A stretch of 64,000 bases of DNA from Arthrobacter sp. FB24 (GTDB lineage: Bacteria > Actinomycetota > Actinomycetes > Actinomycetales > Micrococcaceae). Of the stretch, positions 16,246-24,146 are shown piece by piece. The stretch covers positions 1,116,001 to 1,180,000 of the forward strand of contig NC_008541.1 in the NCBI RefSeq assembly GCF_000196235.1, written 5' to 3'. A program made the position numbers and the translations under genes. How positions within the stretch are numbered: position 1 is the stretch's first letter; every line of letters starts with the position of its first letter. The notes beneath the pieces are model-generated. The model worked only from the letters and a program-made list of their open reading frames with translations, was not told where the DNA came from and ran no database searches.

Positions 16246-17463
16246 GTGGATGCATCGGGGTCACGGAGCACGTTCGTCGTCGTCAACGGGGAGGCGGCGG
16301 GCACCCGGATTGTGATCCCGCACGGCAAAACGACCGTCGGCAGCGACGAGGGTTCACGGCTGCGCCTGCCCGTTTCCGGTGTGAGCCGCCGGCACGCGCT
16401 GCTGACCTCGGTGGACGGCCGGACGATCCTCGACGATCAAAACTCGCGCAATGGCACCTGGGTGAACGGCCACACCATCACCTCGCCCACCGAACTCACC
16501 GACGGCGATGAGGTCCAGTTCGGGCAGGTCAGGCTCCGCTTTGTTGAAGGGACGTACGACGGCGGCAGCGCGCCGCCGCCCGAAGGCGGCGGTTGGGCCG
16601 AACCCCGGACCGCCCCGGCGGCTGCCAGGAAAAAGGGGCTAGGCTCGGCCCTGCTGTTCGCGGCTGCGATCAATGTGGTGGGGCTGATCGGCAACAGCCT
16701 GACCGCCTTCCTGACCGAGCTGACGCCCACCTGGACGTGGTTCGTCACCCCGGTGATGGGCCTGGCTGTGGCTCTGGGCGGGGAGACGCTGGATTACCTC
16801 AAAGACAAGGGAAAGCCGACGCCCAAGCCGCCTCCGCGGCGTTACCGCCCGTCCAGCCTGGGACAGCCGGCACGGCCCGCGCGCCCGGTGCGGCCCGGGC
16901 AGCCGAATACGCACGCGACCACCTATCCTTCCCCGCCGGTCAGGGCGGCGCCGCGGTCACGTCCGGTCATCGCCACGGTGCTGGTGACGTTGCTCCTGCT
17001 CGGCGGTGGCGGCTGGCTGCTGGCCGCCGGCGCGAGTTACGCCGTCGGCTATTTTTCCGGGAATGAGGAAGGCACCCAGAGGCTGGCACGCCAGGTGGTG
17101 ACGGAAACGCAGGGCGTCACGGTGACCGTCCTGGGCATCCAGAGCACCGCACATTTCACCCGGGTGGAGATCCATGTGCGGAACGGGACCGGCAGCTCAA
17201 TGTCACTGCCGCTGTTTCACAACGCCGTCCTCACCGGCCCGGACGGCACGACGTTCGACGCCGATTCCTTCCGCAGCAGTTGGCAGCCCGAAATACCGCC
17301 AGGGGGCCAGCGGAAGGGGACCGTCAACTTCGAGAGCCAGCTGCCCGAATCCGGCGGCACGGTGTCGCTCAGCTTCGTCACGGTGTTCATGCAGGGGTTC
17401 GACGGACCGCGGTCCATCACCGTCCCGGACATCCCGCTGATGCCCGTGGTAACTCCGCTCTGA
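16246..17463 (+). CDS. FHA-domain membrane protein
   Basis: About 405 residues. An N-terminal FHA phosphothreonine-binding domain shows TVGSDEGSRLRLPVSGVSRRHALL and NSRNGTWVNG, both diagnostic. Then come one or two membrane segments (GSALLFAAAINVVGLIG and WFVTPVMGLAVALGG), a Pro-rich linker, another membrane helix (VIATVLVTLLLLGGGGWLL) and an extracytoplasmic beta-rich domain of about 130 residues (VTVTVLGIQSTAHFTRVEIHVRNG), similar in outline to DUF4352 domains. It may link Ser/Thr kinase signalling to the envelope. The start is uncertain. GTG 16246 has GGGGA upstream, while TTG 16207 is also open. A well-placed GAGGAGA and ATG at 16172 are in a different frame. Confidence 0.8.
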   Translation: MDASGSRSTFVVVNGEAAGTRIVIPHGKTTVGSDEGSRLRLPVSGVSRRHALLTSVDGRTILDDQNSRNGTWVNGHTITSPTELTDGDEVQFGQVRLRFVEGTYDGGSAPPPEGGGWAEPRTAPAAARKKGLGSALLFAAAINVVGLIGNSLTAFLTELTPTWTWFVTPVMGLAVALGGETLDYLKDKGKPTPKPPPRRYRPSSLGQPARPARPVRPGQPNTHATTYPSPPVRAAPRSRPVIATVLVTLLLLGGGGWLLAAGASYAVGYFSGNEEGTQRLARQVVTETQGVTVTVLGIQSTAHFTRVEIHVRNGTGSSMSLPLFHNAVLTGPDGTTFDADSFRSSWQPEIPPGGQRKGTVNFESQLPESGGTVSLSFVTVFMQGFDGPRSITVPDIPLMPVVTPL

Positions 17464-17626
17464 AAACTCGTGTACAGTAGAGATCGTTGTTGTGTTTGTA
17501 TTTGGTAGTTCAGGCAGTACGCGGGGTCGAAAGTCCTCGTTCTTCTGAAGTAGCGGTTTTGAACACCCCACACCGGAGGACCCGAAAGTCGGGACAGTTC
17601 CTCCACCTTCACGAAGGACATAAATA
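17464..17626 (+). promoter_or_regulatory. Long 5' region of the cold-shock gene
   Basis: 163 bases separate the FHA gene stop from the cold-shock start. They contain an AT-richer stretch with TACAGT (17472-17477), a possible -10, then a G/C-mixed segment with self-complementary blocks (CGGAGGACCCGAAAGTCGGGAC). Long structured leaders are usual for csp mRNAs and control translation by temperature. Assignment of promoter elements here is tentative. Confidence 0.4.
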
Positions 17627-17830
17627 ATGGCTACTGGTACCGTCAAATGGTTTAACGCTGAAAAGGGCTTCGGCTTCATTTCCCCCGATGACTCCTCACA
17701 GGACGTTTTCGCACACTACTCTGCGATCAACTCCTCCGGCTTCCGCTCCCTCGAAGAGAACCAGAAGGTCTCCTTCGAAACCGAGCAGGGCCCCAAGGGT
17801 CCCCAGGCCACCAACATCCAGGCTATCTAA
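17627..17830 (+). CDS. cspA: Cold-shock protein (CspA family)
   Basis: A 67-residue single cold-shock domain, the standard length. RNP1 is KGFGFI at residues 13-18 and RNP2 is VFAHY at 27-31, with Trp8 and Phe9 in the nucleic-acid-binding face. It acts as an RNA chaperone and binds single-stranded nucleic acid in the cytoplasm. CGAAGGACAT precedes the ATG. A strong intrinsic terminator follows at 17868, so the gene is monocistronic. A/T-ending codons are avoided, as expected for a highly expressed gene in this genome. Confidence 0.97.
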   Translation: MATGTVKWFNAEKGFGFISPDDSSQDVFAHYSAINSSGFRSLEENQKVSFETEQGPKGPQATNIQAI

Positions 17831-17867
17831 TTTCTTAGATACCCGGGACCGTTAGGTTTCCTATAAA

Positions 17868-17901
17868 AGCAGGGTCTGCCGTTTGGCAGGCCCTGCTTTT
17901 T
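17868..17901 (+). terminator. Intrinsic terminator of the cold-shock gene
   Basis: AGCAGGGTCTGCC and GGCAGGCCCTGCT pair around a GTTT loop, followed by TTTTTG. A short A run precedes the stem on the other side, so it may also stop minus-strand transcription of the regulator that converges from 17939. Confidence 0.9.
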
Positions 17902-17926
17902 GTTTAACCCGGGCGTGCTTTTACCG

Positions 17927-17945
17927 CGACAGGCTCGATCACCGG
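17927..17945. repeat. REP-like element copy
   Basis: CGACAGGCTCGATCACCGG, one member of the dispersed family with core GACAGGCTC(A/G)ACCACCGG found elsewhere in this window. It overlaps the last codons of the minus-strand regulator gene. Confidence 0.6.
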
Positions 17946-19753
17946 ACGCCGTGCCGCTGCTTCAGGAACGCATCCAGCGCCGGATTCACGATCTCCTTCG
18001 CCAGCCACTGCACCGCCTGCGCCGCCGCCTCGTCGCCGAGCACCGCCCGGTGGGACTGCGCCCGCACGGTGAACTCCCGCATCCCGCTGCGGCTCGCCAG
18101 CTCGGCCAGGCGTTCGACGAACTTCGGAGCCCGCGGCGAGCGGCTGGCAATGGCAACCTCCGCCGCCGTATCCAGGAGCCGGGCCGAGTACCAGAGGTAC
18201 CACGGCTTGGGTTCAAGACCGCGGTTGATCCAGTGCTCGGCTGCCGCGAGATCGCCGTGGACCAGGAACAGCCGCGCTTCGGCTCCCGCCGCCAAGGCCA
18301 TGTAGCAGTGGTCGCCGGCAAGCTCTGCCATCACCCAGGACCGGTCAATCATGGCCGCGGCTTCCTCCAATTGCCCGGCTGCCAGGTAGGTCTCGCCGCG
18401 GACCCCGGCGACGAACGGCTCGAACGCCGTCCAGTGTTCCTCCGCTATCAAGGCCAGGGACCGGTCCAGGCAGGCGGCCGCCTGCTCCAGTTCCCCGCGA
18501 AGCAGATACACCCGCCCCAGCAGGGCCTCACTGAACGCCTGCTGCCTGCGGTTCCCGACAGCGGTGGCCAGCCTTCCGGACTCGGTCAGCGCCGCCACCG
18601 CATCCTCATACCGCGCCGTGTCCGAGGCCAGCATCCCCTGGATCGCCAGGATCCGGGCCTGCTCGTCGGCGAATCCCTCCGCGGCCCGCATCGCCCGGTC
18701 CAGCCACCCGGCCGCGCGGTCCGGGACACCGCGCTGTACGGACAGGTACCCCAGCTCGCGGTACGCGGCAGCGGCAGTCCGGGAAGCGCCGTCGGGCCCT
18801 TCCGCCTGCAGCGCCTGGTGCAGGAAGTCCGCCACTTCCGCCCCGCGGCCGCCGGCCTGGTGGATCAGCGCCCCGGACAGCGTCACGAGGGATTCGGCGA
18901 TCAAATGGCCGTCGCCGTTGCGCTGGGCCAGCACCACCGCGAGCCGCAGCTGCTCCAGCCCCCGGTCCACGGCTCCCGCCGAGAGCGACGCCCCGCCGGC
19001 GTCGAGATAGGACCGCACCGTCGCCGCGGTGGCCGGCATCGCGGGGTCTGCTTCCGGGGCAGCATCGGACAGGGCCCGGCGGATTTCCGCAGGCAGCGGC
19101 AGGCCAAGCTCCTGACGGTAGAGGTTCCCGCATTTGGTGACATGGTCGCGTGCCCGGCGGTGCTCTCCCAGGGCCACGAGCGCCTTGACCAGGACGACGT
19201 TGCAGTCCGCATGGAACTGATCGCGGTGCAACGCCAGCGTCGCCAGCTCCGCAGCCTCGCCCGGAGCGCCTGATGCCAGTGCGGCCAGCGCGGCCTCGTA
19301 GAGCAGGGACTGGGCGCAGTTGTCGAGCCGGTAGCGCTGGTCCGCAAGCCACGAATCAAAAACCGGGGAATCGGCGAAGGACAGCCCCTCCAGCAGCTCG
19401 CCGCCGAAGCGTCGCGGATCAACGCCAGGGCGGGCGGCCGAGTCCACCACTTCCAGCGCATCGCAGCGCCACGGCGGCTGCAGGGTCAGCCGCAGGGGAT
19501 CACCGGCCACGGTGACGCCGTCGAGCGTCCGGCGAAGCTCGGACAGGTTCCAGCGCAAGGCACCGAGCGGGTCCGCGGCATCCGGAAACAGCAGCGACGC
19601 CGTGCGGGACCGGCCGGTGCCGTCCGCCTGCAGCGCGAGGTAGGCCAACAGGGCCCAGGCCTTCCGGCCTCTGGGCTGCAGGAGAGTTGTACCGGGGGAC
19701 TCGATCGTTGGCGGACCGAGGAGCCGAATCCAATTCTCGGCCATACGGCTCAT
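17939..19753 (-). CDS. BTAD/TPR transcriptional regulator (AfsR/SARP-like)
   Basis: A 604-residue regulator. Residues about 8-90 resemble the winged-helix part of SARP-like activators (RLLGPPTIESPG ... RGRKAWALLAYLALQADG, then LRWNLSELRRTL). Residues about 95-240 match a bacterial transcriptional activator domain (FDSWLADQRYRLDNCAQSLLYEAA ... LHRDQFHADCNVVLVKALVALGEHRRA). The C-terminal 350 residues are helical, TPR-like repeats (for example AYRELGYLSVQRGVPDRAAGWLDRAMRAAE). There is no NB-ARC ATPase between, so it is shorter than AfsR. It is divergent from a tiny membrane-peptide gene, with a periodic repeat array in the shared promoter region that may be its binding site. Confidence 0.87.
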   Translation of the reverse strand: MSRMAENWIRLLGPPTIESPGTTLLQPRGRKAWALLAYLALQADGTGRSRTASLLFPDAADPLGALRWNLSELRRTLDGVTVAGDPLRLTLQPPWRCDALEVVDSAARPGVDPRRFGGELLEGLSFADSPVFDSWLADQRYRLDNCAQSLLYEAALAALASGAPGEAAELATLALHRDQFHADCNVVLVKALVALGEHRRARDHVTKCGNLYRQELGLPLPAEIRRALSDAAPEADPAMPATAATVRSYLDAGGASLSAGAVDRGLEQLRLAVVLAQRNGDGHLIAESLVTLSGALIHQAGGRGAEVADFLHQALQAEGPDGASRTAAAAYRELGYLSVQRGVPDRAAGWLDRAMRAAEGFADEQARILAIQGMLASDTARYEDAVAALTESGRLATAVGNRRQQAFSEALLGRVYLLRGELEQAAACLDRSLALIAEEHWTAFEPFVAGVRGETYLAAGQLEEAAAMIDRSWVMAELAGDHCYMALAAGAEARLFLVHGDLAAAEHWINRGLEPKPWYLWYSARLLDTAAEVAIASRSPRAPKFVERLAELASRSGMREFTVRAQSHRAVLGDEAAAQAVQWLAKEIVNPALDAFLKQRHGVR

Positions 19754-19784
19754 GGTACGCCGCGGGGGTGCCGGCGTCTGCGGG

Positions 19785-19844
19785 GCTCACACGTTTGCTC
19801 ACACGCAGGCCGCACACACTGAAATCACCCAATCCGCACACACT
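19785..19844. promoter_or_regulatory. Periodic CACAC direct repeats in the divergent promoter region
   Basis: GCTCACACG occurs at 19785-19793 and 19797-19805 (12-base step). CCGCACACACT occurs at 19810-19820 and 19834-19844 (24-base step). The shared CACAC cores therefore recur about once per one or two helical turns. SARP-type winged-helix activators bind direct repeats with about 11 or 22 base spacing, so this is a plausible operator for the adjacent regulator. That is inference. Confidence 0.5.
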
Positions 19845-19861
19845 CACAAGAGGTGCACATC

Positions 19862-20023
19862 ATGGAATTTCTCGGCATCCTGCTACTTGGACTCTGGGTT
19901 CTCAGCGTTACCGTTCGAGCCGTCCTGACCGACGGCCGCGGCCACACGCCTGACATCCGCTCCACAGCGCCGTGGACGGCGGGCAACCTTCCCAGCGCGC
20001 CATACGCATCGCCGCGGATCTAG
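19862..20023 (+). CDS. Small single-pass membrane peptide (53 residues)
   Basis: An ATG with a good AAGAGGTG about 7 bases upstream opens a 53-residue frame. It begins MEFLGILLLGLWVLSVTVRA, one hydrophobic helix, and continues with a polar tail (LTDGRGHTPDIRSTAPW...). It is not part of a longer frame. A perfect 14-bp stem-loop follows 8 bases after the stop. Start signal, hydrophobic helix and terminator together support a real gene. It is divergent from the BTAD regulator, which may control it. The family is not recognised. A leader peptide, toxin-like membrane peptide or small accessory protein are all possible. Confidence 0.65.
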   Translation: MEFLGILLLGLWVLSVTVRAVLTDGRGHTPDIRSTAPWTAGNLPSAPYASPRI

Positions 20024-20030
20024 CCTGATG

Positions 20031-20068
20031 CCGGCCTCCCGCCGCAAGGAACGACGGCGGGAGGCCGG
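20031..20068 (+). terminator. Strong stem-loop after the small membrane peptide
   Basis: CCGGCCTCCCGCCG (20031-20044) and CGGCGGGAGGCCGG (20055-20068) pair perfectly over 14 bp around a 10-base loop. There is no U tract, as is common for actinobacterial terminators. Confidence 0.6.
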
Positions 20069-20129
20069 CCATCACTGCCCGCCTCCCGCCGTCGCGGGCG
20101 GCATCCCGACAGGCCCGGGCAACGGGCAA

Positions 20130-20158
20130 TTCACACCGCCGCCACCGCCGGTTCACCC
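20130..20158 (+). promoter_or_regulatory. Candidate PHO box upstream of phoD paralogue 2
   Basis: ATTCACA (20130-20136), a degenerate CGCCACC (20141-20147) and GTTCACC (20152-20158) lie at exact 11-base steps, the PhoP-site architecture. The site ends only 12 bases before the start codon. If functional, the transcript must start very close to, or upstream of, the box. That makes the mode of action less clear than for paralogue 1. Confidence 0.5.
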
Positions 20159-20170
20159 GCCCCGGCAACG

Positions 20171-21811
20171 ATGGGCAGCATGACTGCTTTCACCCGCCGT
20201 AATGTCCTCAAAGGTGCCCTGGCAGCCGCCGGTGCCGCCGCCGTCGTGCCCGCCGCGCTTTCGACAGGCTCAACCCCCGCTCACGCCGGCGTCGCGCTGG
20301 TCCGCAACCGACTGACCCTCCCGTCCGGGATCGCCACCGGCGATGTCACCGCCGATTCCGGCGTGCTGTGGTCCCGCGCGTCGGGCCCGGGCCGGCTGGT
20401 GGCCGGCCTGCTCGCCGTGGACGACGACGGTGCCCCCCTCCGCGGCGGCCGCGCCTTCCAGCGCGTGCTGCGGGGGAGCGCCGCCAGCGAAGCCACCGAC
20501 TTCACGTCCCGGATCAATGCCGAGCACCTCCCCGCCGGCACCCGCTTCGCGCTCACCCTGCACTTCGAGGACGCCGAGGGCAACGCCGGCGAAACCGCGC
20601 AGGGCTCCTTCAGGACCGCCCCCGGAACCGGACTCATCAGCAGCGGCCGTGCAGCCCGCAAGCAGAGCTTCGTCTGGACCGGCGACACCGCCGGCCAGGG
20701 TTGGGGCATCAACGAGGAGATCGGCGGCATGCGCGGCTACGCGGCCATGCACGCCACCAGGCCGGACTTCTTCATCCACTCCGGCGACACGATCTACGCC
20801 GACGGCCCCATCGCCGCGCAGGTCACCGAGCCGGACGGGCAGATCTGGCGCAACCTCGTCACCGAAGAAGTGTCCAAGGTGGCCGAGACCCTCAACGAGT
20901 TCCGCGGACGGCACCGTTACAACCTCATGGACCGGAACGTCCGCGCCCTGTACGCCGAGGTGCCGGTGATCGCCCAGTGGGACGACCACGAAACGCACAA
21001 CAACTGGTACCCCGGCGAGGTCATCACCGACCCCCGCTACACCGAACGCCGCGTGGACGTGCTCGCCGCCCGCGGCCGCCAGGCCTGGCAGGAATACCAG
21101 CCCGTCTCCGGCCTCAGCACCCGGATCGGCGACGGCAGCACGGGCTTTGAACCCGCCCGGATCTACCGCAAGATCTCCCGCGGCCCCCAGCTGGACGTGT
21201 TCTGCCTGGACATGCGCACCTTCAAGGACCCCAACACCGACGGCAAGGAAACGCACCTCACCCACATCCTGGGCCAGGAACAGGCGGAATGGCTCATCCG
21301 CGAAGTCAGCAAGTCCAAGGCCACCTGGAAGGTCATTTCCGCCGACCTTCCGCTTGGCCTGATCGTCCCGGACGGCCCGGTCAACCAGGAGTCCCTGGCC
21401 AACCGCGACGCCGGCGCCCCCTTGGGCAAGGAACTCGAGATCGCGGGGGTGCTCTCGGCGTTCAAGCGCAACCGGGTTAAAAACGTGGTGTGGCTCACGG
21501 CCGACGTCCACTACTGCGCCGCCCACCACTACTCGCCCGAGCGCGCCGCGTTCACCGATTTCGACTCCTTCTGGGAATTCGTGGCCGGCCCCATCAACGC
21601 CGGCAGCTTCGGCCCCGGCGAACTGGACGGCACCTTCGGTCCTGAGCGGGTGTTCTACAAGACCGGCGCCTACGCCAACCAGTCCCCGCGCACCGGAGAA
21701 AACCAGTTCTTCGGCCACGTGGACCTGAACGAGGACGACGTCTTCACCGTCAGCCTCCGCAACGCCAACGGCACCGTCCTCTGGAACAAGGAGCTCCAGC
21801 CGGCGCGGTAG
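20171..21811 (+). CDS. phoD: Secreted alkaline phosphatase D (PhoD-type), paralogue 2
   Basis: A 546-residue Tat-exported phosphodiesterase/phosphatase. It has a twin-arginine motif (TRRNVLKGAL), a hydrophobic Ala-rich core and a cleavage site near AHA. The N-terminal domain (LPSGIATGDVTADSGVLWSRA) precedes the metallophosphatase core with SGDTIYADG, WDDHETHNNW and LTADVHYCAAHHYSP. It belongs to a different PhoD subgroup from the copy at 6120, judging by low similarity outside these motifs. ATG 20180 is an alternative start that still includes the Tat motif. A REP-like element forms part of the signal-peptide coding sequence (LSTGSTPAHAG). Confidence 0.92.
   Translation: MGSMTAFTRRNVLKGALAAAGAAAVVPAALSTGSTPAHAGVALVRNRLTLPSGIATGDVTADSGVLWSRASGPGRLVAGLLAVDDDGAPLRGGRAFQRVLRGSAASEATDFTSRINAEHLPAGTRFALTLHFEDAEGNAGETAQGSFRTAPGTGLISSGRAARKQSFVWTGDTAGQGWGINEEIGGMRGYAAMHATRPDFFIHSGDTIYADGPIAAQVTEPDGQIWRNLVTEEVSKVAETLNEFRGRHRYNLMDRNVRALYAEVPVIAQWDDHETHNNWYPGEVITDPRYTERRVDVLAARGRQAWQEYQPVSGLSTRIGDGSTGFEPARIYRKISRGPQLDVFCLDMRTFKDPNTDGKETHLTHILGQEQAEWLIREVSKSKATWKVISADLPLGLIVPDGPVNQESLANRDAGAPLGKELEIAGVLSAFKRNRVKNVVWLTADVHYCAAHHYSPERAAFTDFDSFWEFVAGPINAGSFGPGELDGTFGPERVFYKTGAYANQSPRTGENQFFGHVDLNEDDVFTVSLRNANGTVLWNKELQPAR
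20259..20280. repeat. REP-like element copy inside the PhoD signal-peptide region
   Basis: TTTCGACAGGCTCAACCCCCGC, a member of the dispersed family, translated here as the end of the Tat signal peptide. It keeps the reading frame. Confidence 0.6.
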
Positions 21812-21830
21812 CAACGTATGACGGGGGCGG

Positions 21831-22859
21831 TCAGCCCGCGATGTCCACCGAGCGGCGCTCGGCGTCGCTGAGCCGGGCGGCGTCCAGGACCTCGAGGGTC
21901 TGCAAGCCCTCGCTGCCGGGGACGGGCTCGGGTCCCTTGCCGGCGACGGCCAGGGCGAACTGCTCGTAGTAGGCCTGATACGCGCCCTGCTCGGACGGCA
22001 CCCGGACCTGGCCTGCCGCCGTCGTGAGCGTTCCCCAGCGGGACTCGTCCTCATAACCCCATCCGGCGGGGTCGTCCGCCGGGCGCCGGCCCGCGATGGC
22101 CGCGACGGCCTGCACGTCGCTCTGCTGCGAGACGTAGCTTCCGTCGGAGCCGAGCAACCGCATTTCCCGCGCGACCAGCCGGTTGCTCTTGGTGGCCGAC
22201 ACGTGGGACGTCACGCCGCTCCGGTGCGCGATGGTCACGAAGAAGCCCGAGTCGGTGCGGCCAGCGTCCAGGTCCACCCAGTCGAGCGTGGCGAAGACGG
22301 TGGCGGCCGGTCCGAAGAGCCACAGGGCCTGGTCCACCAGGTGGCTGCCGAGGTCGCGCAGCAGCCCGCCTGCCGGGCCGGCCTCGAGCGTGTCCGGCTG
22401 GTCGAGGTCGAAGCGGGACTCGAACCGCGCCACCTGCCCCACCGCGCCGGAGCCCAGCACCGAGCGGAGCGTCCGGATGTCCGTGTCCCAGCGGCGGTTG
22501 TGGAACACATTCAGGATCACGCCGGCGTCCGCGGCCGCCTTGACCAGTTCGCGGCCCACCTCGGCGTTCGGGGCGAAGGGCTTGTCCGCCACCACATGGA
22601 CGCCGGCCGCAACCGCCTCGAGGACCAGCGCGCGGCGGGTTTCCGGCGGCGTGGTGATCACCACCGCGTCAACGCCGGCGGCCAGCAGCTCCGTCAGGGA
22701 ATCGTAGAGCGGCACGTCCGGGTACTCCGCCGCGGCCTCCGCACGGCGGGCGGAAGAGCGGGTCACAATGCCGGCCAGTTCCACTCCGTCCGCGGCCGTG
22801 ATGAAGGGAGCGTGGAAGAACCGGCCGCCAAAGCCGAATCCAACTAGTCCAAGTTTCAC
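21831..22859 (-). CDS. Gfo/Idh/MocA-family oxidoreductase
   Basis: A 342-residue NAD(P)-dependent dehydrogenase. It has an N-terminal Rossmann motif (GLVGFGFGGRFFHAPF), the family's DKP signature in VVADKPFAPN (usually EKP) and a C-terminal substrate domain with His in LLRDLGSHLVDQALWLFG. Family members oxidise or reduce sugars, inositols or their derivatives. It starts at GTG with an excellent AAAGGAG five bases upstream. It stands alone between convergent and tandem neighbours. The substrate is unknown. Confidence 0.92.
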   Translation of the reverse strand: MKLGLVGFGFGGRFFHAPFITAADGVELAGIVTRSSARRAEAAAEYPDVPLYDSLTELLAAGVDAVVITTPPETRRALVLEAVAAGVHVVADKPFAPNAEVGRELVKAAADAGVILNVFHNRRWDTDIRTLRSVLGSGAVGQVARFESRFDLDQPDTLEAGPAGGLLRDLGSHLVDQALWLFGPAATVFATLDWVDLDAGRTDSGFFVTIAHRSGVTSHVSATKSNRLVAREMRLLGSDGSYVSQQSDVQAVAAIAGRRPADDPAGWGYEDESRWGTLTTAAGQVRVPSEQGAYQAYYEQFALAVAGKGPEPVPGSEGLQTLEVLDAARLSDAERRSVDIAG

Positions 22860-22955
22860 AAGATCTCCTTTGTGCCCTCAGGCGGCGCTGCCCGGGGCTA
22901 GTTTGTCCTTATGTTAGAACAAACAACGAAGAATGACACGTGTGAATGCAGGCGG

Positions 22956-22980
22956 GGTTTCGACAGGCTCACCCCCGAAC
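22956..22980. repeat. REP-like element copy, intergenic
   Basis: GGTTTCGACAGGCTCACCCC (22957-22976), a member of the dispersed GACAGGCTC family, in the short gap between two minus-strand genes. Confidence 0.6.
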
Positions 22981-22989
22981 GCTCAACCG

Positions 22990-23841
22990 CTAGGCGGTGC
23001 GCGCCTTCTTGGCGGTGACCAGCAAGTATTCCCAGTCCATTTTCGCCTTGGAATCGCCCTGCGCCTCGAGGGACGTGCCGGCCAGGTCAGTGAGTGCCTT
23101 GTCCAGGGCCTTCGCCTTGTCCTCATCGTCGCCCAGGAACTTGTACACGGAGATGGTGGGACCGTAGTGGGACTTGAAGTAGTGCACGAAGTCCACCGGG
23201 TGGTGGAAGCTGGTGATGGCCACTGTCTTCTTGACGGCCTGGACATCGGTGATCCTGTCGCCGAAGAGCTCGCGGACATGGTCCTCGGTGCCCCAGAGCG
23301 GCGGCGGCAGTGCGCCGGGCGGCGGCGGGGGAGCGAACGGCTTCATGGCGGCGAACATCTTTCCGATGAACCCTTCGGGTGTCCAGCCCATTAGGCCGAT
23401 GGTCCCGTCGGGTTTGCAGACCCTCACCACCTCGTCGGCGGCCGCCTGGTGGTGCGGGGCGAACATCACGCCCAGGCAGGACATCACCACATCGAACTCG
23501 TTGTCCCCGAACGGGAGCGCCTCGGCGTCCGCTTCCTTCCATTCGAGCTCGGCGCCGCGGTCGGCAGCCTGCCGGCGGCCGGCGTCGAACATTTCCGGAG
23601 TGAGGTCGCACGCTATCACCTCCGCTGCCATCATTGCGGCCGGAATGGCCGCGTTGCCCGCGCCGGCGGCCACGTCCAGGACGCGCTGGTGGGGCTTGAT
23701 GCGGCAGGCTTCGACGAGGATCGCTCCGAGGTCCGAAATCAGCTCGCTGGCGAGGGCCGGGTAGTCGCCCTGCGCCCACATGGCACGGTGCTTCCGCTTC
23801 AGCTCACGGTCCGCCGCGATTGCATCGGTCTGGTCATTCAT
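22990..23841 (-). CDS. Class I SAM-dependent methyltransferase
   Basis: A 283-residue cytoplasmic protein. SAM-binding motif I is LDVAAGAGNAAIPAA, with the acidic motif II in VIACDLTPEMFDAG and motif III-type FDVVMSCLGVMFAPHH. The family includes UbiE/COQ5-like and small-molecule methyltransferases. A Pro/Gly stretch (FAPPPPPGALPPPLW) interrupts the C-terminal cap, as in several actinobacterial homologues. The acceptor is unknown. No operon partner is evident. The Gfo/Idh/MocA gene downstream on the same strand is separated by a REP-like element. Confidence 0.9.
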   Translation of the reverse strand: MNDQTDAIAADRELKRKHRAMWAQGDYPALASELISDLGAILVEACRIKPHQRVLDVAAGAGNAAIPAAMMAAEVIACDLTPEMFDAGRRQAADRGAELEWKEADAEALPFGDNEFDVVMSCLGVMFAPHHQAAADEVVRVCKPDGTIGLMGWTPEGFIGKMFAAMKPFAPPPPPGALPPPLWGTEDHVRELFGDRITDVQAVKKTVAITSFHHPVDFVHYFKSHYGPTISVYKFLGDDEDKAKALDKALTDLAGTSLEAQGDSKAKMDWEYLLVTAKKARTA

Positions 23842-24146
23842 AGTGGCACCCCTCTGCTGTGGCAGGTTCTGAGTGACAGCGCGCTGTGAGCCCAGTGGAG
23901 GCTGTGGTGTGAGTTATTTTGGCCGCGGACCGGCGGGATGTAAAGATGCCCGCGCGGGCTGACCAGCGCGGATGCGTTTCCGTACCGGTCAGTAGATTCC
24001 GTGCTAGCACGGAAGTGCCGGAGGGGTGCCCGGAGCCACTATGGATACATCGGAACGCGCGGGAAATCCCGGCGGATCCGAAGCCCCGGAATCGCCGGGC
24101 AGCACGCTTCATCCACACCGCATCTTTCCCCGTCAGGAGCACCAGC
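23842..24146. other. Noncoding divergent spacer
   Basis: 305 bases between the divergent methyltransferase and secreted-protein genes. The last frame before 24147 is open for about 75 codons, but it lacks a ribosome binding site and has non-coding-like composition. I see no repeat or clear promoter hexamers. Confidence 0.4.

Noticed and set aside
20270..22054. 594-codon minus-strand frame across phoD paralogue 2
   Set aside because: Antisense shadow; the real genes on both sides have family motifs.
23919..24146. N-terminal extension of the secreted protein at 24147
   Set aside because: Would bury the signal peptide and has no start signal. AGGAG supports 24147.
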